NCBI GenBank assembly: GCA_964346085.1
Contig: CAYFSZ010000024.1
Span: 1 to 17,990 of the forward strand
Direction of reading: 5' to 3'
Origin: UBA5436 sp964346085
Lineage (GTDB): Bacteria > Bacillota > Clostridia > Saccharofermentanales > DTU023
Length of the DNA: 17,990 nucleotides
Numbering within the stretch: position 1 is the stretch's first letter; every line of letters starts with the position of its first letter. Of the stretch, positions 6,573 through 15,800 are shown piece by piece. The notes below the pieces were generated by a model. It saw only the letters and a list, made by a program, of their open reading frames with translations. It had not been told where the DNA came from and searched no databases. Position numbers and translations under genes: made by a program.

Positions 6573-7997
6573 ATGGGTGGTATTTTTGGAGCTGTTTCTA
6601 AGAGAGATATTGTAGAAGATATTTTCTTTGGGACAGATTATCATTCTCATTTAGGTACATATCGAGCAGGTATTGTCGTTCACAATGATGAAATCGGATT
6701 TCAACGTGAGATTCACAGTATCGAGAAAGATCCGTTTAGAAGTAAGTTTTTTGATGTATTAGAAATCATGTCTGGTAATAGTGGTTTAGGCTGCATTTCA
6801 GATTCTGGCCCATCGCCTCTGATTATTGCATCAAAATTAGGGGTTTATTCGATTTGTCTTGTCGGTGCTATTACAAATAAAGATGATTTAGTTGTAAAGT
6901 TATTAGAAAATCCAGGATTTCATTTCGACGCTTTGAACAAAGGTGTCGTAAATGAGGTGGAAGTTGTTGCCTCACTAATCAATCAGAAGGATTCTTTTAA
7001 AGAAGGGATTCTCTATGCGCAAAGCTTAATTGAAGGATCATGTAATATTTTGATTTTGACCAATCATGGTTCGATTATTGCTGCGAGAGATAAAATGGGA
7101 AGATTACCTGTTTTAGTCGGTAAAAATGAAGATGGTTATGCTTTTAGCTTTGAATCGTTTGCGTTTTATAAAACAGGTTATGAAATGGTGAAAGAGCTTG
7201 GTCCAACAGAGATTGTAGAGGCGACAGCGGATTCACTTGAAATTTTATCTCCTGCAACGAAAAACATGAAAATCTGTTCTTTCCTTTGGAATTACTATGG
7301 CTATGCAACGTCCTCCTATGAAGGTAGGAATGTCGAAGTGATGCGTAATGCCAATGGCAAAATCATGGCTGAAAATGAAAAAGATAAAACACTGTTTGAT
7401 TCACTGGATTATGTATGCGGTGTCCCTGATTCCGGTTTAGCACATGCCTTAGGTTATGCGAAACAAAGTAATGTTGAATATGCACGTTGTTTCATTAAAT
7501 ATACACCGACTTGGTCTAGAAGTTTTATGCCGACAAATCAAAACACGAGAAATCATGTTGCTAAAATGAAACAAATTCCTGTCAAAGAATTAATTGATGG
7601 AAAGAATTTATTATTCGTAGATGATTCGATTGTACGAGGCACACAGTTTAAAGAAACGGTCGATTTTCTTAAAGAATATGGTGCCAACGAAGTACATATG
7701 CGTTCTGCTTGTCCTCCGATGATGTTTCCTTGTAAATATCTAAACTTTTCTAGATCAAATGACATGATGGAATTAATCACGCGCGTGATTATATCTGAAC
7801 TAGAGGGTGAAGAAGGTTTTGAACACATTGATGAATATATTGATGGTGAGACAGAACGTGGTCAAAACTTGCGAAATCAATTAGCGGAAAGATTTAATTT
7901 TGCAAGTGTTGATTTCCAAACAGTTGACGGAATTTTGGAGGCAATCGGTATTGATAAAGATTGTTTATGTACCTATTGCTGGAATGGAGAAGAATAA
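6573..7997 (+). CDS. purF: Amidophosphoribosyltransferase family protein (PurF) lacking the glutaminase cysteine
   Basis: PurF makes 5-phosphoribosylamine from PRPP, the first committed purine step. The C-terminal phosphoribosyltransferase domain is intact: the PRPP loop is LLFVDDSIVRGT with VDDS at residues 349-352, then the ACPPMMFPC segment. Cysteines at 235, 387, 464 and 466/469 sit where Bacillus-type enzymes hold a 4Fe-4S cluster. The N-terminal class II amidotransferase domain keeps its outline but starts MGGIFG instead of MCGIFG, so the cysteine nucleophile is absent. The usual RYST and HNGN glutamine-binding motifs are also replaced (ISDSG, LVGAIT). The enzyme should therefore not hydrolyse glutamine itself; ammonia or a partner glutaminase is inferred. 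Similar cysteine-less PurF proteins starting MGGFFG occur in Clostridia, as far as I recall. It lies 11 nt after purC, and its stop overlaps the purM start. Confidence 0.88.
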   Translation: MGGIFGAVSKRDIVEDIFFGTDYHSHLGTYRAGIVVHNDEIGFQREIHSIEKDPFRSKFFDVLEIMSGNSGLGCISDSGPSPLIIASKLGVYSICLVGAITNKDDLVVKLLENPGFHFDALNKGVVNEVEVVASLINQKDSFKEGILYAQSLIEGSCNILILTNHGSIIAARDKMGRLPVLVGKNEDGYAFSFESFAFYKTGYEMVKELGPTEIVEATADSLEILSPATKNMKICSFLWNYYGYATSSYEGRNVEVMRNANGKIMAENEKDKTLFDSLDYVCGVPDSGLAHALGYAKQSNVEYARCFIKYTPTWSRSFMPTNQNTRNHVAKMKQIPVKELIDGKNLLFVDDSIVRGTQFKETVDFLKEYGANEVHMRSACPPMMFPCKYLNFSRSNDMMELITRVIISELEGEEGFEHIDEYIDGETERGQNLRNQLAERFNFASVDFQTVDGILEAIGIDKDCLCTYCWNGEE

Positions 7998-9043
7998 TGC
8001 ATCAACAATCAAGCTCTGCAAGTTATAAAGAAGCCGGTGTGAATATCGAAGCTGGATACGAAGTTGTTCAAAGAATAAAATCACATATTAATCGTACTTT
8101 GCCACAGGGTAAAAATTTTGATGATATGGGGTTTGGAGGATTGTTACCGTTAAATCAATATCAAATGAAAAATCCATGTCTTGTGTCTGCAACAGATGGA
8201 GTTGGCACGAAACTGAAATTAGCTTTTTTGATGGATAAGCATGATACAGTTGGTATTGACTGTGTAGCTATGTGTGTTAATGACGTTATTTGCTGTGGTG
8301 CACGACCAATTAATTTCTTAGATTATATCGCTTGTGGCAAAAATGAGCCTGAAAAAATCGAACAAATCGTTAAAGGAGTTGTAGAGGGGTGTATTCAATC
8401 TGGGATTCCTCTTGTTGGCGGAGAAACCGCCGAAATGCCTGGTTTTTATCCTGAAGATGAATACGATTTAGCAGGTTTTGCGAATGGAATTGTGGATCAT
8501 GAAGCCTTGTTAAATAAAAATAATGTAAAGCCTGGTGATGTTATTCTAGGACTTGCAAGTTCTGGTGTTCACTCCAACGGTTTTTCTTTGGTTCGTAAAG
8601 TTTTTGATATTCAAAACAAAGAAGTGTTACAAGAAACGTATGAAGAATTAGATGGTGCCAGTTTAGGTGAAGTACTTCTTGAACCAACACGTATTTATGT
8701 AAAACCGATATTGTCAGTGTTAGACCGTAAATTAGTGAAATCAATTGCTCATATTACAGGCGGCGGTTTTTATGAAAATATTCCAAGATCATTGCCTGAA
8801 AATTGCAATGTGAAGATTAATAAACAAAGTTTTGAAATTTTGCCGATTTTTAAATTGATTCAAGAAAAAGGAAACATTTCAGAAAAAGATATGTTTAATA
8901 CATTCAATATGGGAATTGGGATGACCATGATTGTTGCTCCAGAGCATATTGAAGAAGCAATGGAATTATTAAAGTCCTCTGGCGAGAATGTATTCAATTT
9001 AGGTGAAATCGTCGAAGGCGAACAATTAGTAGAAATTGAGTAA
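7997..9043 (+). CDS. purM: Phosphoribosylformylglycinamidine cyclo-ligase (PurM, AIR synthetase)
   Basis: PurM closes FGAM to AIR using ATP. The 348-residue length is typical. It has YKEAGVNIEAG (10-20), FGGLLPL, ATDGVGTKLKLA (65-76), MCVNDVICCGARPINFLDY (92-110), the PLVGGETAEMPGFY segment, SSGVHSNGFSL and the ITGGGFYENIPR motif. The ATG at 7997 overlaps the purF stop (TAATG) and has a GGAG at 7986-7989. The in-frame open region reaching back to 7961 adds residues unlike the family, so the later start is chosen. The TAATG junction suggests translational coupling with purF. Confidence 0.96.
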   Translation: MHQQSSSASYKEAGVNIEAGYEVVQRIKSHINRTLPQGKNFDDMGFGGLLPLNQYQMKNPCLVSATDGVGTKLKLAFLMDKHDTVGIDCVAMCVNDVICCGARPINFLDYIACGKNEPEKIEQIVKGVVEGCIQSGIPLVGGETAEMPGFYPEDEYDLAGFANGIVDHEALLNKNNVKPGDVILGLASSGVHSNGFSLVRKVFDIQNKEVLQETYEELDGASLGEVLLEPTRIYVKPILSVLDRKLVKSIAHITGGGFYENIPRSLPENCNVKINKQSFEILPIFKLIQEKGNISEKDMFNTFNMGIGMTMIVAPEHIEEAMELLKSSGENVFNLGEIVEGEQLVEIE

Positions 9044-9046
9044 TAT

Positions 9047-9661
9047 ATGCAAAAATTAGCAGTGTTGATTTCAGGTTCGGGAAGCAATTTACAAGCCATC
9101 ATCGATGCGACTGATAATGGCATTCTTTCTGCAGGTAAAGTCGAAGTTGTCATTAGTAATAAAGCAGATGCGTTTGGTCTTGAGCGTGCGAAAAATTACA
9201 ATATTCCAACTTCTGTTATCCGGAAAAAAGATTATTCAGAGCAAAATGCGTATGAACAAGCAATGATTGAAGCTATTGATGCGTATCATTGTGATTTGAT
9301 CATTCTTGCTGGTTTTACGGCTATCTTAAGTTCTCATTTCATTAAGCACTTTGAAAATCGCATTTTGAATATTCATCCATCTTTGATTCCTGCTTTTTGC
9401 GGAGAAGGATTTTATGGTTTGAAAGTGCATCAAGCTGCCATCGACGCAGGAGTGAAAGTATCAGGGGCAACCGTTCATCTAGTCAATGAAATTTGTGATG
9501 GAGGCAAAATACTTGCTCAAGAAACCGTGCCTGTGTTCGAAGAAGATACGCCAGAGATGTTGCAATCCAGAATTTTAGAAAATGTGGAACATAAACTTTA
9601 TCCCAAAGTTATTCAAGAAATTTGTCAGCAAAGAGAGAGGACCTCAAATGTCGATTGTTGA
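9047..9661 (+). CDS. purN: Phosphoribosylglycinamide formyltransferase (PurN)
   Basis: PurN transfers a formyl group from 10-formyl-tetrahydrofolate to GAR. The 204-residue protein has the N-terminal GSGSNLQAI phosphate-binding loop (about 10-18). The catalytic triad of the family is visible as Asn108, His110 (NIHPSLIPAF) and Asp151 (EICDGGKILAQ). It starts 3 nt after purM. Its last 14 nt overlap the next gene, whose ribosome site lies inside purN, so its short hydrophilic tail (QRERTSNVDC) partly reflects that overlap. Its need for the folate cofactor ties it to the ZTP riboswitch that heads the operon. Confidence 0.96.
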   Translation: MQKLAVLISGSGSNLQAIIDATDNGILSAGKVEVVISNKADAFGLERAKNYNIPTSVIRKKDYSEQNAYEQAMIEAIDAYHCDLIILAGFTAILSSHFIKHFENRILNIHPSLIPAFCGEGFYGLKVHQAAIDAGVKVSGATVHLVNEICDGGKILAQETVPVFEEDTPEMLQSRILENVEHKLYPKVIQEICQQRERTSNVDC

Positions 9662-10334
9662 ATATTTAAGAAATAAAACTTATCCAGGTCGCACAATCTG
9701 TGTGTACACAGATCAGAAAAAAGAAAAGATTCATTTTATCTATTTTATTATGGGAAGAAGTGCGAATAGCCAGAATCGTATTTTTGTGTATGAAGATGGG
9801 ATTGTGAGAACGCAAGCTTTTGATAAGTCAAAAGTCGAAGATCCTAGTTTGATTATTTATCCAGTGTATCAGTCTTTTGATGGTATTCATATGTTAACCA
9901 ATGGTGATCAAACACAAACAATTTATGAAGGTTTAGTAAATGGTATTGCTCCTGAAAAAGCATTACTTACACGAGACTTTGAACCAGATGCGCCAAATTT
10001 TACCCCGAGAATCAGTGCTGTTTTTGCTTGCGATTCTTATTCACTAAATATGATTAAATCTTGTGATGCAAAAGGAACTGCATCAGTTCATTTCAACTAT
10101 CAATTTCCATTGCTTGAGGGACAAGGACATTGTATCCATACTTATGTGGATGATGGGAATCCTTTACCAAGTTTTGCTGGTGAGCCAGTTGCCTTCGTGT
10201 ATGAAGATGAGTTAGCTGATAAAATCTGGCAATCAATTAATCCAGATTATAAAATCTCTTTGTTGCATTTAACAATCGATATCAACAATCAAAGATTAAC
10301 TGATTATCAAATTTTTAATAAACATGAAGAATAG
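9648..10334 (+). CDS. purO: IMP cyclohydrolase, PurO-type (IMP_cyclohyd family)
   Basis: This enzyme closes FAICAR to IMP, the last step of the pathway. The 228-residue protein resembles the stand-alone IMP cyclohydrolase family (PF07826), first known from archaeal PurO and also present in many Clostridia. Features are YPGRTICVY (12-20), FIMGRSANSQNR (33-44), VRTQAFD, a TNGDQT motif (84-89) and FEPDAPNFTPRI (111-122). ATG 9648 is chosen because GAGAGG (9635-9640) lies 7 nt before it and the family N-terminus (SIVEYLRNKTYPGR) begins there; the longer open frame from 9582 lies within purN. It is followed directly by AICAR transformylase, so the two proteins together replace bifunctional PurH. 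Confidence 0.9.
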   Translation: MSIVEYLRNKTYPGRTICVYTDQKKEKIHFIYFIMGRSANSQNRIFVYEDGIVRTQAFDKSKVEDPSLIIYPVYQSFDGIHMLTNGDQTQTIYEGLVNGIAPEKALLTRDFEPDAPNFTPRISAVFACDSYSLNMIKSCDAKGTASVHFNYQFPLLEGQGHCIHTYVDDGNPLPSFAGEPVAFVYEDELADKIWQSINPDYKISLLHLTIDINNQRLTDYQIFNKHEE

Positions 10335-10342
10335 AGGCCAGA

Positions 10343-11527
10343 ATGAACGAATTTGCTTTGAAATATGGAAATAATCCAAATCAAAATCCAGCCAAAGTTT
10401 ACATGAAAAATGGACAAGATTTACCGATAGAAATTCTAAATGGACGTCCAGGTTATATCAATTTATTGGATGCATTAAATGCTTGGCAATTGGTGAAAGA
10501 ATTAAAGGCAGCAACGAATATGCCGTGTGCGACTTCCTTTAAACATGTTTCACCAACATCAGCTGCAATCGGGAAACCTTTATCTGAGACGATGAAAAAA
10601 GTTTGTTTTGTGGAAGATATTGATGGTTTGAACGATTCAAAAATTGCCTGTGCTTATGTTCGTGCGAGAGGAACAGATAGAATGTGCTCATTTGGTGACT
10701 TTGTAGCACTTAGCGATACCTGTGATGTCACAACCGCCAAATGTATCAAACGTGAAGTGTCTGACGGTATTATCGCTCCTGATTTTGAACCTGAAGCATT
10801 AGAGATTCTCAAAGTAAAACGCAAAGGCAGTTTTACTGTGCTGAAGATTGATTCAAATTATGAACCTGCTGAAATTGAAGAAAAACAAGTTTTTGGCATT
10901 ACCTTTTCTCAAAAAAGAAATAATATTTTGATAGATGAATCTGTTTTGGAAAATATAGTCACGAAAAATAAGAATCTTTCGACAGAAGCCAAACAAGATT
11001 TGTTAATCGGCTTAATTACACTCAAATACACACAATCCAATTCCGTTTGCTATTCCTTTGATGGTCAGGCAATCGGTGTTGGTGCTGGACAACAATCCAG
11101 AATTCATTGTACTAGACTTGCGGGGGATAAAGCAGATACATGGTTTTTACGACAACATCCACAAGTGATGAACTTGAAGTTTAAATCTTCTTTAGGGAGA
11201 GCAGATCGAGACAATGTCATTGATGGATATATCAATCAAAATGAAGAAGATGTCAGTGCAGAAGGCAATTGGCAAAAGTATTTTGAAGAGCAGCCTGAGC
11301 CATTGAGCGATGCAGCAAAAATAGAGTTTTTAGAAAAGGTGAATGGCGTTAGCTTAAGTTCAGACGCATTTTTCCCTTTCAAAGACAATATTCAAAGAGC
11401 GATGAAAAGCGGAGTACAATATATTGTACAGCCAGGAGGATCGATTCGAGACGACCTGGTCATTGAAGAATGTGACGCACATGAGTTAGTCATGATTTGT
11501 AACGGAATGCGTTTATTCCATCATTAA
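10343..11527 (+). CDS. purH: AICAR formyltransferase, stand-alone (PurH C-terminal domain type)
   Basis: This enzyme transfers a formyl group from 10-formyl-tetrahydrofolate to AICAR to give FAICAR. The 394-residue protein covers only the transformylase part of PurH: it opens with LKYGNNPNQNPA, holds the catalytic Lys67-His68 pair in SFKHVSPTSAA, then ARGTDRMCSFGDF, GVGAGQQSR, and ends with SDAFFPFKDN and VQPGGSIRDD. The N-terminal IMP cyclohydrolase domain of bacterial PurH (about 200 residues) is absent and its job is done by the gene just upstream. It lies 8 nt after that gene with a GAGG site. Its substrate AICAR (ZMP) is the signal of the operon riboswitch, so loss of folate cofactor would feed back onto the operon. 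Confidence 0.94.
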   Translation: MNEFALKYGNNPNQNPAKVYMKNGQDLPIEILNGRPGYINLLDALNAWQLVKELKAATNMPCATSFKHVSPTSAAIGKPLSETMKKVCFVEDIDGLNDSKIACAYVRARGTDRMCSFGDFVALSDTCDVTTAKCIKREVSDGIIAPDFEPEALEILKVKRKGSFTVLKIDSNYEPAEIEEKQVFGITFSQKRNNILIDESVLENIVTKNKNLSTEAKQDLLIGLITLKYTQSNSVCYSFDGQAIGVGAGQQSRIHCTRLAGDKADTWFLRQHPQVMNLKFKSSLGRADRDNVIDGYINQNEEDVSAEGNWQKYFEEQPEPLSDAAKIEFLEKVNGVSLSSDAFFPFKDNIQRAMKSGVQYIVQPGGSIRDDLVIEECDAHELVMICNGMRLFHH

Positions 11528-11536
11528 GGAGTTATG

Positions 11537-12811
11537 ATGAAAGTACTAGTTATCGGTAGTGGTGGTAGAGAATACGCAATTTGCCAAAGGCTAATAGCGG
11601 ATAATCCTGAGTTGGAACTTTATTGTTTGCCTGGAAATGATGCAATGGACTTTGCTATTTGTGTGAGTCATATAAAGGCAACTGAAATCGAAAAAATTTG
11701 TGTGTATGCTAAAGCAGAGAATATCGATTATTGTGTCGTGACACCTGATGATCCATTGGTACTTGGTTTGGTGGATGCTTTAAATGAAATTGGTATTCCT
11801 TGCTTTGGTTCAGTAAAAAAAGCAAGCATGCTAGAAGGTAGTAAAGAGTTTGCCAAAGATTTCATGAAACGCCATGGGGTTCCAACTGCTGCTTATGAAA
11901 GTTTTGATGATTACGATGCTGCACATGAATATTGTAAAAAACAAGCATTTCCGCTTGTCATTAAAGCAGATGGACTTGCTTTAGGAAAAGGCGTTGAAAT
12001 TGTGGATTCTCTTGATAAAGCTGAATCGGTTTTAGAAGAATTCATGTTGAATCATAAATTCGGTACTAGTTCATCAAAGGTCGTCATTGAAGAATTTTTG
12101 GAAGGACCTGAGATTTCTATTTTGAGCTTTTGTGATAGCCAAACCATTATTCCGATGATGTCGAGCATGGATCACAAAAAAGCGTACGATAAAGATAAAG
12201 GACCGAATACTGGAGGAATGGGTGTTATAGCCCCCAATCCTTATTTCACGGATGATGTTGCACAAGAGTTTATCGAAAAAATTGCAAATCCAACGTTGCG
12301 TGGCTTACAAGAAGATCAACTTGATTTTCGAGGATGTTTATATTTTGGCTTGATGCTCACAAAAGATGGGCTCAAGGTTATTGAATATAATGCACGTTTC
12401 GGGGATCCTGAAACGCAGGTTGTTTTGCCATTTATTGAAAATAATCTTTTAGACTTACTGCTGGCGACAACACAGCAGCGATTAAATGAAATCACATTCA
12501 CGATGAAAGATATCTTTGCTTGTTGTGTGGTTATGGCTTGTGAGGGATATCCTGAGAATCCAATCAAAGGAAATGTTATTGAATTTCATCCAGAGATTAA
12601 AGCACATATTATTTTTGCTGGTATCAAAAAAGAGAATCAGAATTTCGTTAGTGCCGGTGGTCGTGTGCTGAATGTTCTAGGATATGGCGACACATTGACG
12701 GAAGCAATCAAACAAGCTTATGAGCATGTCACCCAGATTAAATTTAAACATTGTCATTATCGAAAGGATATTGGGAAAAAAGCATTAGAAATAGGAGTTA
12801 AATATGATTAA
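11537..12811 (+). CDS. purD: Phosphoribosylamine--glycine ligase (PurD, GAR synthetase)
   Basis: PurD is an ATP-grasp ligase joining glycine to phosphoribosylamine, the unstable PurF product. The 424-residue length is typical. It shows the N-terminal VLVIGSGGREYAI (the common GREHA has Tyr for His here), the IKADGLALGKGV ATP-grasp segment, KGPNTGGMG (about 221-229) and YNARFGDPETQ (284-294). A second ATG at 11537 lies 5 nt from GGAG (11528-11531). The ATG at 11534, just one codon earlier, is only 2 nt away and is less likely; the choice changes one Met. It follows AICAR transformylase by 9 nt and overlaps purL by 8 nt. Confidence 0.95.
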   Translation: MKVLVIGSGGREYAICQRLIADNPELELYCLPGNDAMDFAICVSHIKATEIEKICVYAKAENIDYCVVTPDDPLVLGLVDALNEIGIPCFGSVKKASMLEGSKEFAKDFMKRHGVPTAAYESFDDYDAAHEYCKKQAFPLVIKADGLALGKGVEIVDSLDKAESVLEEFMLNHKFGTSSSKVVIEEFLEGPEISILSFCDSQTIIPMMSSMDHKKAYDKDKGPNTGGMGVIAPNPYFTDDVAQEFIEKIANPTLRGLQEDQLDFRGCLYFGLMLTKDGLKVIEYNARFGDPETQVVLPFIENNLLDLLLATTQQRLNEITFTMKDIFACCVVMACEGYPENPIKGNVIEFHPEIKAHIIFAGIKKENQNFVSAGGRVLNVLGYGDTLTEAIKQAYEHVTQIKFKHCHYRKDIGKKALEIGVKYD

Positions 12812-15800
12812 ACGAATTTATGTCGAAAGCAAACCAGGAATTGATGCGGCAAAAGAAAATTTACTACGTCAAATTCATGACTTTTTGAATATCAAAAGTG
12901 TGCAGTCATTAAGAATCATAAAACGTTATGATGTTGAAAATATTTCTGATGAGATTTTTCGAAAAGCAATTGTCAATGTCTTTTCTGAACCTCCAGTCGA
13001 TGATTATTTCATGGACTTGGAGATTTCAGAAGATGAAAAAGCTTTCGCAGTGAGCTATTTACCCGGACAATTTGATCAACGTGCAGATAGTGCTGCCGTT
13101 TGTATTCAAATGCTTGCCCAAATTGAGAAACCTTTGGTGCAATATGCAACCGTTTATATTTTATCAGGCTCTGTAATTCAAGATGCAGAATTACAAAACA
13201 TAAAAGATTATCTCATCAATCCAGTTGATTCACATGAAGTTGGATTGGAATTACCAGACACCTTGAAACTGAATATCGGAAAAGTCGATTTCGTACCAAT
13301 TATTGAAGGGTTTATAGATTATGATGAAACAGAACTCAAACAATATTTATCAGATAATCAATGTGCGATGGATTTGGCTGATTTGAAAATGGTACAAAGC
13401 TACTTTGCTTCACAAAAGAGAAATCCGACAGAGACAGAATTAAAAGTGATTGACACTTATTGGTCGGATCATTGCCGTCACACAACTTTCAATACTGAAT
13501 TAACAGATATCGTCATTGAAGATGAACAAGTACGTCAAACTTATGACACTTATTTAGACATCAAAGAAAAAGTTGCTAAAGATAAACCGATGACATTGAT
13601 GAATATGGCAACCATTGGCTTGAAACACTTAAAAGCAGATGGAAAATTGACACAACTTGATGAAAGCGATGAAATCAATGCTTGTACGATAAAAGTCAAA
13701 GTTGATGTGGATGGACGAGAAGAAGATTGGTTATTTTTATTTAAAAATGAAACGCATAATCATCCGACTGAAATTGAACCATTTGGTGGTGCTGCAACCT
13801 GTATTGGTGGTGCAATTCGTGATCCACTTTCAGGTAGAAGTTATGTCTACGCTGCGATGCGTGTGACTGGTGCGGCAAATCCATTAGAGCCGATTGAGAA
13901 AACAATGAAAGGCAAATTGCCTCAAAGAAAAATTGTCACCACTGCGGCAGATGGCTATTCTTCATATGGTAATCAAATTGGACTTGCTACATCATTAGTT
14001 GATGAGTTCTATCATCCATCTTATGCTGCCAAACGACTTGAAATTGGTGCAGTTGTCGGGGCGGCGAAAGCAGAGAATGTGAAACGTGAAAAACCGCAAC
14101 CTGGCGATTTGATTTTGTTAGTTGGTGGTAGAACAGGCCGTGATGGAATTGGTGGTGCAACCGGTTCATCCAAGTCACATGATTTACAATCAGTGAGTGA
14201 ATGCGGTGCACAGGTTCAAAAAGGCAATGCCATTGAAGAAAGAAAATTACAACGTCTTTTCCGAAATCCTGAAGTTAGCATTCGCATCAAAAAATGCAAT
14301 GATTTCGGTGCTGGTGGTGTTTGTGTTGCCGTTGGTGAGTTGGCTGATGGATTAAACATTCATTTAGACAATGTGAAGAAAAAATATGAGGGATTGGACG
14401 CAACGGAACTTGCGATTTCTGAATCTCAAGAACGAATGGCGATTGTCATTGATCCAAAAGATCGGGAATTTATCGAAAACGCATGCCATGCTGAAAATAT
14501 TGAAACAACGCTTGTTGCCACAGTTACTGCTGAGCCTGTTTTGAAAATGTCCTTTATGGGTCAAGAAGTTGTTCATATCGAAAGATATTTTCTTGATACA
14601 AATGGTGCTGATAAACAAGCGAATGCTATCGTGAAACAGGGTAAACAACTTCCGGTTAGAAGTGCAGATAACTTAGAATCTGGTTTGAAAGCATTGGTTA
14701 GCGACTTAAATCATTGTAGTAAACAAGGATTGATCGAACAATTCGACTCGACAATTGGTGCATATTCTGTTTGTATGCCCTTAGGTGGTCAACATCAAAA
14801 AACTCCTATGCAGACAATGGTTAATAAAATGCCAGTTTTAGGACATGAAACAAAAACATGTTCTTTCATGAGTTATGGTTTTAATCCAGAACTCGCAGCA
14901 GTTAATCCATATCAAAGTGCATATCAGGCTGTTGTTGATAGTATTTGTAAAATTGTAGCTTCTGGTTGTGATGTGGATCAAATTCATTTAACGTTCCAAG
15001 AGTATTTCCCTTCGCTGAAAAATGACGCTGAAAAATGGGGATTGCCAATTGCAAGTTTACTGGGAGCCTTACAAGCACAGTTAGATTGCGAAGCTGCAGC
15101 GATAGGAGGCAAAGATTCAATGAGTGGAACATTTGAAGATTTAGAAGTCATTCCAACATTGGTCAGTTTTGCTGTCAGTTTAGGTAATGTCGACGATGTC
15201 ATTTCTCCTGAGTTCAAAAAAGCTGGGAATAAGATTTATCTAATCCGTCAAGACAAAATTTCTAAAGATTATTTGCGTGAGGTATCCTCACTCATCAAAG
15301 AGAAAAAAATCATTAGTGCCTATAGTTTAACTGGTTCTTCGATTGCCGAAGCATTGTTCAAAATGAGCATCGGAAATCGAATCGGAGCCAAGCTGATTGA
15401 AAAATTGGAACTAAACGATTTGTTTCGCAATATTCCAAATGGTTTTTTAGTCGAATCTAACGAGGAATTAAATGCTGAATTAATTGGTCATACTACTGAA
15501 GAATTTATTCTTTCTTATCGATCAGAAACGATTTCACTAATCGGAATTCAGAACATTTATGATGCTGTTTTAGAACCAGTTTATTCACAAAAAACGAATC
15601 ATCAAGTTGAACAAATTGGATTAGTACAAAACGAAGGCGAAAGAGCTCTTTACGCAGGTCCAAAGGTGGAAAAACCGAAAGTACTTATTCCAGTATTTCC
15701 AGGAACCAACTGCGAATATGAAACCGAACGAGCATGGCAAAAAGCTGGTGCTGATACAGAAGTTTTCTTAGTACGAAATTTAACAGTTTCTGATATCGAA

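Noticed and set aside
7961..7996. Earlier purM start at 7961
   Set aside because: The extra residues lie inside purF and do not resemble PurM. The ATG at 7997 has a GGAG at the right distance.
9582..9647. Earlier start of the IMP cyclohydrolase at 9582
   Set aside because: The extension lies inside purN and has no ribosome site. The ATG at 9648 has GAGAGG 7 nt upstream and begins the family-like sequence.
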